From: JAVBLV01 sp031553195
GTDB taxonomy: Bacteria; Bacteroidota; Bacteroidia; Bacteroidales; P3
Length of the DNA stretch: 25,720 nt
Assembly: GCA_031553195.1 (NCBI GenBank)
Contig: JAVBLV010000046.1
Span: 1-25,720, forward strand
Reading direction: 5' to 3'
The notes under the pieces are model-generated. The model ran no database searches, was not told where the DNA came from, and saw only the letters and a list, made by a program, of their open reading frames with translations. This document shows positions 15,214 to 22,900 of the stretch, piece after piece (the stretch's first letter is position 1; every line of letters begins with the position of its first letter). Made by a program: the position numbers and the translations under genes.

Positions 15214-15932
15214 GATATTTTGCGTCAAATAATACATTGAATTTAAACCCTATAACTATTTTCAATAGATGCCGATGCAGTTATCTTTCTGAAAATTTGT
15301 TTTTTACGAAAGAGTGCATACCCTCGACATCCTTTTGAATCTGAATAATTAGTATAACCTCAAAAAATGTTATTTTATTGTCTTTACAAAGACTTCACGC
15401 CATTAAAAAACGTTTTCTCTGCTGCATGACGGACAGAAACCTCTCCCAAATTAATTTTCATAAAGAATGATGTTCAAAAGTCCATTTTACTCATAAACCT
15501 AGCGAGTAATCCTTCCCCTTTCTTTTAATTCTCCTCAACCTTCCCCACAAGAGAAAAAAATCGAATCTTTTAACCTAAAAAAATATTAGTAATTAATATG
15601 CAATATTTAACGCTTTACAAACGGAAAACAAAAATACGAAAAGGCGAACCTTCTGCACAGCGACTAATGTTCCTTGGTATGCCTTTGCTATTCAGAAATT
15701 GTAGTAACAAAGCCATAAATTCGGCGAAATCCATCTGCCTTTGGCGGTGAATATTCAATTTTATAATAAAAAACTCAATACAAAATCTCAATGACGGTAG
15801 TTAAAACTATTTTTTGTATTTTTGGAATACATTTTGTAAGAAAATTGTTTAAAAGGAATCGTTCTGACTTAAATAGTTAGAATGCGATTTTGTATTTTAT
15901 TTTATTAAAAACCAACATTAAAAACCAGCCAT
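15214..15932. other. Large intergenic region upstream of gapA
   Basis: These 719 bp between divergent genes contain the gapA -7 box near the right end. Other visible items are a 14-bp palindrome GTCTTTACAAAGAC (15380-15393), a possible RNA stem AAAGGC/GCCTTT with inner ACC/GGT (15640-15686), and a 39-codon minus-strand frame at 15615-15734 discussed in the findings. No established RNA family is recognised. Confidence 0.5.
15817..15824 (+). promoter_or_regulatory. -7 box (TATTTTTG) of gapA
   Basis: This is an exact TAnnTTTG match, giving a leader of about 100 nt ahead of the gapA ATG. The -33 region is not well conserved. Confidence 0.55.
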
Positions 15933-16934
15933 ATGAAAAAAGTAGCTATCAATGGGTTTGGCCGTATAGGCAGAATTACCTTCAGGGGATTGTTGCAAAA
16001 ACCCAACATTGAAGTTGTCGCCATCAACGATTTGACAGATCCTGCAACCTTGGCGCATTTGTTGAAATACGATTCCATACATGGAAAATTTCAAGGAACA
16101 GTTTCTATCGACAATGAATACTTGGTTGTAAATGGGAAGAAAATCCGTATTTGCGCCGAAAGGGACCCTGCCAATCTTCCATGGAAAGAATTGGGAATTG
16201 ATATTGTCGTTGAATCGACAGGAATTTTCCGCAATCGCGAAAAAATGCAAAAACATATTCAGGCAGGAGCAAAAAAAGTGATTTTAACCGTTCCGTCCGA
16301 TAACAAAGACGATGTGGATGCAACAGTCGTTTTAGGCGTAAATGACGCTGTTCTGAATTCAAGCCTCCAATTTGTATCGAATGCTTCCTGCACCACCAAT
16401 TGTTTGGCTCCGGTTGCCAAAGTGTTGAACGATAAATTCGGAATAGTACGCGGATTGATGAACACGATTCATTCTTATACAAACGATCAGAATATTTTGG
16501 ATTTACCTCATTCTGATTTAAGAAGAGCTCGCGCGGCCGCCATGTCGATTATTCCTACCAAAACAGGGGCCGCTAAAGCTGTCGGATTGGTTATTCCTGA
16601 GTTACAGGGAAAATTAGACGGTTTTGCCATGAGAGTTCCCACTCCTGATGGTTCTGTAGTTGATTTAACGGTAGAATTGGCTAAGAAGACCACCAAAGAG
16701 GAAGTAAATGCCGCAATGAAAGAAGCTGCAGAAACTGCAATGAAGGGCATTTTGGAATATTGTGCAGATCCGATTGTAAGCATTGATATTGTCGGAAATA
16801 CGCATTCTTCCATTTTTGATTCCATGTTGACTCAAGTAATGGATGGAAACTTTATTAAAGTCGTTTCGTGGTACGATAATGAAAAAGGATATTCTTCGCG
16901 CGTTTGCGACTTGGTTGAAAAATTGCCTATGTAA
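15933..16934 (+). CDS. gapA: Glyceraldehyde-3-phosphate dehydrogenase (type I)
   Basis: This is the cytoplasmic glycolytic enzyme that oxidises glyceraldehyde-3-phosphate to 1,3-bisphosphoglycerate with NAD and phosphate. The 333 residues match the family length. The Rossmann motif INGFGRIGR is at 6-14, with D33 in AIND favouring NAD over NADP. The catalytic motif SNASCTTNCLAP holds the nucleophile C153, and H180 in NTIHSYTNDQ is its partner. Phosphate- and substrate-binding stretches include RRARAAAMSIIPTKTGAAKA and the C-terminal VSWYDNEKGYSSRV. It is monocistronic between a -7 box and a strong terminator. Confidence 0.98.
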   Translation: MKKVAINGFGRIGRITFRGLLQKPNIEVVAINDLTDPATLAHLLKYDSIHGKFQGTVSIDNEYLVVNGKKIRICAERDPANLPWKELGIDIVVESTGIFRNREKMQKHIQAGAKKVILTVPSDNKDDVDATVVLGVNDAVLNSSLQFVSNASCTTNCLAPVAKVLNDKFGIVRGLMNTIHSYTNDQNILDLPHSDLRRARAAAMSIIPTKTGAAKAVGLVIPELQGKLDGFAMRVPTPDGSVVDLTVELAKKTTKEEVNAAMKEAAETAMKGILEYCADPIVSIDIVGNTHSSIFDSMLTQVMDGNFIKVVSWYDNEKGYSSRVCDLVEKLPM

Positions 16935-17007
16935 TTTTTATAATTGAAAGTTGACGAATGGAAAATTGAAAATATTTTTGGCTCCATTTGTCAATATAAA
17001 TTTCGAG

Positions 17008-17059
17008 GGCACAGAGATGCAGAGAAAAAATCTCTGTCCTTTGTGCCTTTTTGATTTTT
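17008..17059 (+). terminator. Intrinsic terminator of gapA
   Basis: GGCACAGAG pairs with CTTTGTGCC (one G·U) and, after a small internal loop, CAGAGA pairs with TCTCTG around an AAAAA loop (17008-17047). TTTTTGATTTTT follows at 17048-17059. Confidence 0.9.
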
Positions 17060-17108
17060 AAAGATCATATAATTCAAAAACTTGTTATAAACTTCAAAAA
17101 CTTTTCCC

Positions 17109-19415
17109 ATGAAGCATTTTACAATTTTTCTTACTTTTTTCTTTTTCATATCCATTTCCATCGGACAAAATAAATATAATGTTATTCCCGAACCGGCTCG
17201 GTTAACTCAAAAGAATGGAACTTTTACAATTAACAAACAAACTCAGATTGTCGTTATTGGAAACGGCGAAGCATTAAATATAGCAAACTTGCTGGCTTCA
17301 AAATTGAATATTCAGGTACAGGAAAGTAAAGAGGGCAAAAACAAAGCCAACCGGATTTATTTTCTGTCGAGTTCTGATAAAACATTGGCTAAAGAAGGCT
17401 ACGAACTTAAAGTCTCCTCCACTCAGATTCTTATAGAAGCCAATGAAGGAAGAGGTTTTTTCAATGCCTTGCAAACCCTGTATCAATTGTTTCCTCCGGA
17501 AATTTACGGGAATAAAGAAATAAAAAAAACTTTAAGTATTCCTTGTTGCGAGATTTACGATTATCCTCGGTTTGCATACCGAGGAATGCACCTTGACGTG
17601 TGTCGGCATTTTTTTCCGGTTTCTTTTCTAAAGAAATATATTGATCTACTGGCGATGCATAAAATCAATTATTTCCATTGGCATTTGACCGACGATCAAG
17701 GTTGGCGAATAGAAATCAAACAATATCCGAAACTGACGGAAATAGGAGGAACCCGCAAAGAAACTCTGATAGGGCATTATTCGGATAATGTTGTTCAACA
17801 ATTCGACGGAAAACCTTATAGCGGGTTTTATACTCAGGCTGAAATTCAAGAGGTGGTTAATTATGCCCAAAGTAAATATATTACTATTGTGCCTGAAATA
17901 GAATTGCCCGGACATGCTCTGGCCGCTTTATCGGCTTATTCTGAATTTTCCTGTACGGGAGGGCCTCATGATGCGGCATGTACCTGGGGCGTGTTCGAAG
18001 ACGTTTTTTGTCCGAAAGAAGAGACGTTTGTTTTTTTGCAAAATATAATGGATGAAGTTATCGGCTTATTTCCCAATTCTCCGTATATTCACATTGGCGG
18101 CGACGAATGCCCGAAAGTCCGTTGGAAGTCTTGTCCCAATTGCCAAAAGAGAATTCAGGAATTAGGTTTGAAAGATGAATACGGACTACAAAGTTATTTT
18201 ATCGGAAGAATCAGTCGATATCTCATCAATAAAGGCAAGAAAGTAATTGCATGGGACGAAGCCTTGGAAGGCGGTTTGTCCGAAGATGTCATTATTATGT
18301 CTTGGCAGGGCGAGGCCGGCGGAATAGAAGCGGCAAAACAAAAACACCAGGCCATTATGACGCCTAGTTCGTATTTATACCTTAACTTTTATCAGGGCGA
18401 TCCCTCTAACGAACCCCCTGCTTTCGGCGGATTTACTACTTTGGAAAGGGTGTATAACTATGAACCGGTTCCTCCAAGTCTAACTCCAGAAGAACAAAAA
18501 TATATCATCGGAACGCAAGCTAATTTATGGACGGAATATATTGATTCCGAAAAATTGGTTGAATATATGGTTTATCCCAGAGCGTCTGCTTTGGCGGAAG
18601 TGGCTTGGAGTAAAAAAGAAAACAGGAATTGGGAAAAGTTTTTATTGAAGTTAAATGATCAATTTAAGCGTTTTGATATACTGAATGTGAATTATTCGAA
18701 AAGTCATTATAATTTGAAATCAAAAACGACATGGAACCAAGCAGCCGGGAGACCTCAAATTGCATTGGAAACAGCTTGTAAAATTTGTGAAATACGATAT
18801 ACGCTTGATGGTTCTGAACCGAATGCCCAATCGGCGTTGCTGAATAAACCGCTCGTTATAAATAAAGACAGTCTTCTACTGATTGCGGCGGCTTTTTCAG
18901 GACAGGCAAAAGCAAGCGGAACTTTCAAACAAAAGTATATTGTTTCCAAATCTGCCGGGAAAAATTATACATTAAGCAATCCCAACCCCGAATATACCGG
19001 CGGAAATCCGTTAGCCTTAACTGATGGTATTCTTGCAAGTGAAACCGGTTGGAATAAATGGGTAGGCATATTTGGTCATGACTTGGATATATTATTGGAT
19101 TTATCCGAACCAACAGAAATAAAAGAAGTTAAACTAAATTATCTTAACAATCCGGCTTCATGGATTTTCCTTCCATTGGATACGGAAATCAGTTTTTCGA
19201 ATGACGGAAAAAGATTTGAAAATGCAATGCTTAGAGATCTTAGGAAATCCTCTTCTGAAGAACGAAAAATCGTTTCGGCATATTTTAATTTTGAAAAGCC
19301 CGTCCAGGCCCGTTATATAAAAATTCATGCCAATGCCGTGAAGAAATGTCCAGAAGGCCATTCCGGATTTGGATATAATGCGCACTTGTTTGTGGATGAA
19401 GTAAGCGTGTGGTAA
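17109..19415 (+). CDS. Exported GH20 beta-N-acetylhexosaminidase
   Basis: This enzyme removes terminal N-acetylglucosamine or N-acetylgalactosamine from glycans by substrate-assisted catalysis, probably in the periplasm or on the outer membrane. It has 768 residues. A signal peptide ends near ISIGQ (about 19). An N-terminal GH20b domain runs from about 24 to 150. The GH20 barrel begins FAYRGMHLDVCRHFF, has WHLTDDQGWRIEIKQYP (191-207) and PEIELPGHA, and carries the catalytic Asp-Glu pair D332-E333 in HIGGDEC. The conserved tryptophans in SWQGEAGG, ANLWTEYI and ALAEVAWS follow. Residues about 545-612 look like a chitobiase C-terminal beta-sandwich (RYTLDGSEP). Residues 620-768 look like a discoidin-type (F5/8) carbohydrate-binding domain. 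There is no T9SS tail. The ATG lies 49 nt after the gapA terminator. The exact glycan substrate is unknown. Confidence 0.94.
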   Translation: MKHFTIFLTFFFFISISIGQNKYNVIPEPARLTQKNGTFTINKQTQIVVIGNGEALNIANLLASKLNIQVQESKEGKNKANRIYFLSSSDKTLAKEGYELKVSSTQILIEANEGRGFFNALQTLYQLFPPEIYGNKEIKKTLSIPCCEIYDYPRFAYRGMHLDVCRHFFPVSFLKKYIDLLAMHKINYFHWHLTDDQGWRIEIKQYPKLTEIGGTRKETLIGHYSDNVVQQFDGKPYSGFYTQAEIQEVVNYAQSKYITIVPEIELPGHALAALSAYSEFSCTGGPHDAACTWGVFEDVFCPKEETFVFLQNIMDEVIGLFPNSPYIHIGGDECPKVRWKSCPNCQKRIQELGLKDEYGLQSYFIGRISRYLINKGKKVIAWDEALEGGLSEDVIIMSWQGEAGGIEAAKQKHQAIMTPSSYLYLNFYQGDPSNEPPAFGGFTTLERVYNYEPVPPSLTPEEQKYIIGTQANLWTEYIDSEKLVEYMVYPRASALAEVAWSKKENRNWEKFLLKLNDQFKRFDILNVNYSKSHYNLKSKTTWNQAAGRPQIALETACKICEIRYTLDGSEPNAQSALLNKPLVINKDSLLLIAAAFSGQAKASGTFKQKYIVSKSAGKNYTLSNPNPEYTGGNPLALTDGILASETGWNKWVGIFGHDLDILLDLSEPTEIKEVKLNYLNNPASWIFLPLDTEISFSNDGKRFENAMLRDLRKSSSEERKIVSAYFNFEKPVQARYIKIHANAVKKCPEGHSGFGYNAHLFVDEVSVW

Positions 19416-19951
19416 AGGATAAAAAGTAACTTCGCTTTGTATGTAAAATTCACAGCTAAATTTTGGAGTGGATAGATATAGCAAAGGATAGAATTATTAA
19501 AAGAAAGTGAAAATAGGATTTGTTGGATTAATGTAAAGATCCGGAGAAAGTTTGATGTAGCCATGTAAAAAGAAACGACGAAAAACAAATCCACCTGAAA
19601 TTTAGCTTTTTTCTGAATTTCATTTATATTCTCAAGTTAGCGGAAAAACTTGCAAAAGCATGAAATTTTATTTACTTTTGTGAGTTATAAGTAGTAATTA
19701 TTCTTTTTAAAATTGTCTTATTATTTAGATATTGAAATGCGATTCCCTATTATTGATTGTTATTATATTTAGAATCAAGTGTCCTGCGCCATTAGGATAT
19801 AAGATATTCTCTAAAGACGATAGTTTTGAACAGAGGGGATTCCATTTAATGGTTGCCGTTTTAAAAAAAATTACGATATTTCTTCTTGAACAAAGATTAG
19901 CCAGAATGGTTAAATAATACAATAATTATCAACTAAAAATAAACTTAAAAA
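19416..19951. other. Intergenic region and long leader upstream of the giant surface protein
   Basis: No convincing gene is present. A promoter at 19649-19680 is listed separately. A weak hairpin with a U-rich loop (19597-19621) lies after the hexosaminidase gene. Between 19725 and 19922 both strands are open for about 60 codons, with slightly higher GC than the flanks; neither translation is recognised. Confidence 0.5.
19649..19680 (+). promoter_or_regulatory. Candidate promoter of the giant surface protein
   Basis: CTTG (19649-19652), a 20-nt spacer, then TACTTTTG (19673-19680) form a good Bacteroidetes -33/-7 pair. The implied leader before the ATG at 19952 is about 265 nt. Confidence 0.6.
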
Positions 19952-22900
19952 ATGAAAAAATTGCTTCCTTTTTTTATTGCGTTTATGCTTACCGGCATAA
20001 TAATGCATGCCCAACAGGTAGTGAGTATTGGATCCGGGACTTCTCAACAGCCGGGACCCATTAGCGGCAATTATGCTTCAGAACGGATGGTAACTATATA
20101 TACTCCATCCGATGGATTAATGCAAGGAACCGTTCTCAGCATTGCTTGGAATAAGCCCTCATCCACATGGTTGGCGCCTAATTTCCCTGTGAAAATTTAC
20201 CTGAAAGAAGTTTCCTATTCGACTTTACCGGACACTGCTTCTTTGGTATGGAATACGTTAATTAATGGGGCCACTCTGGTGTATCAAGGCGTTCCCACAT
20301 GGCTAGGGTCTTCCATCCAGTGGGTCACTATTCCGTTACAAGCAACGTTTTCTTATTCCGGAACAAATAATCTGATGGTTCTGGTGGCTTCTAATGATGG
20401 GGGTCAAACTGGGAGAACTTTAGGATGGGCATATACGCCTTCAGGCTCTTTGAACAACGCTTATGCCAGGGGGGCTGCAATGAATGATGATATATCATTT
20501 GCCAACGCAGGTTTCAGAGATCGCAACGCCAACCGTCCGAATATACAATTCGGAATAGATCCTTCTTCCACTTGTCCGACGCCTTGGAATGTACAAACTT
20601 CAAGCATTTCGGCAAGAACGGCTACTATTAATTGGACTTCCCGCGGAACAGAAACGCAATGGTTGTTATCATACAAAACCAGTACTAGCGATACGTGGGC
20701 AGACGATATTATTGTCAGCAGCTCAAGCTATTCATTTACAACCTTATCGCCGAACACGACATATATGGTAAAGATAAAAGCCAAATGCGGTAGTGGTAAT
20801 GCGGACACCAGTTATTCGACAGTTCCATCTTCATTTACGACTTCCTGTCTTGTCTCGTTGCCCATTATTGAAGGGTTTGAAAGTACGCCAACAACAAACC
20901 CCATTGCAGCACCGGTCTGCTGGTCATACTTTTACACTCCTTATGTCGGTTCGTCTTTGGTAGGAACTGGAGCAACTCCTTTTTCAGGGATAAGATGTTA
21001 TCAATTAAATTATACCCATGTTGCTTCGGTAGCCCAGAAACCATTGCTTATCAGTCCCTATTTCGAAGAAAACGTTTCGTCTCTTAGAGTCCGGTTCTGG
21101 GCAAAAGCCGCTTCAACGTCAGATAGCGTGCAAGTCGGATATATGACCAATCCTTTAGATACTTCTACTTTTCGCGTTGTTAACGCCATTAAATTATCTA
21201 CCGCATGGGCAGAATATGTCGCTAGATTCGATACGGTTGCTACTTCTGCTCATTATATAGCATTCAGTTCAAAAAGATCCGCTAACTGTAACGTTTATTT
21301 AGATAGCGTAAATATCGATGTGGCCTCCCCATGTCCGAACGTTTTTGCCTTAGCAATGACGAATGTTACATCCGATTCCGTCATGTTGAAGTTCACCTCT
21401 ACCGGAACCAATTTCAATATCGCTTATAGAATAGCCAATACCGAAACTTGGTTTTATGCATCCAGAAACGCCACTGTTACCGGCGTAGGAGGCCTCGCGC
21501 CTTCAACGGATTATGAAGTCAAAGTGCAAAGCGCTTGTAATGATGGAGGTAGCGTCGGCGAATGGAGCGTCCCTATCACTTTCAGAACCGCTCAAATGTA
21601 TGCTTCGTTGACTTATTCGGAAAATTTTGAGGATCCTGCTTCATTAGAATGGACTTTCGTAAATGGTTCTCAGCCTAATAAATGGTACGTTGGAGATGCG
21701 ACCCATAACGAAATAGGAACCCATTCTGCTTATATTACCAACGATAACGGAGTTTCCAATGAATATACGATCGGTACGGCAAGCGTTACGCATATGTATC
21801 GGGATTTTGTATTCTCTCAAGCAGACGAGTATGTCTTAACTTTCGACTGGAAAGCGGAAGGCGAAGGAACCACTTCCGCTATGGATTACTTACGCGTAAA
21901 CTTAATCGACGTAAATGTATTGCCGGTTGCAGGAACAGCGATTACTACAGGGTATTTACTCCAATACCTTAACTTTAGTAATGGTTGGAAGCGTCAACAA
22001 ATTGTTTTACCCGATACCTTAGCAGGAAAAACAAAACGCTTGGTCTTCTCATGGATAAATAATGCCGGCGGAGGAACCCAACCTCCTGCAGCAATTGATA
22101 ATGTTTTATTTGAAGCGTCGAATTGCAAAACGCCTTCCAATTTAAGGGCTTCGGGCATGACTTCAACATCATTAGACATTTCATGGACGTCTACCGGAAC
22201 TAATTTTAATATTACTTACAGAGAAAAAGGAACCCTTGCATGGCTACCGGAAACCGCCTCCACTACCACTTATACTATAGAGAATTTGAACCCTAATACC
22301 ACATATGAAATTAGGGTGCAAAATAATTGCGGAGGTACTAATATAAGCCCTTGGACAGGCACCCTCGAAGCAAAAACCCGTTGTATTCCTCCCACTCTCC
22401 CATTATTAGAAAGTTTCGAAATGACATCAACATCAAATCCTTCTGCTCCAGAATGTTGGAGATATATAAAAACAAATGTTAACGCAAATACGAATGCCCA
22501 TAACTCTCTTTTCCATTTCGGTGCGAAAGGCTATTATCTTAAACATGATGCCTCCTCCCCCACAACAAATCAAACGATGTTAATCAGTCCCATTCTTGCA
22601 GAAGATATCAGTACATTACAAGTAAAGTTTTGGGCAAGGATAGCCACTGCTAATAATATGCTAAAAATTGGATACATAACAAATCCTACAGATGCATCCA
22701 CTTTCCATTTGGTGGATACTGTTCCATTTTATGATCTTTCTTGGCAAGTAAACACTTGGAAACAACATATTACTAAATTCGATACGGTAAGCCCTGGAAC
22801 CGGATATTCTATTGCTTTTAGCGCCCAGAGATCATCTTCTAATACTGTTTATATAGACGATATTATGATCGCTCCTATTCCAGTTTGCACAACCCCAATT

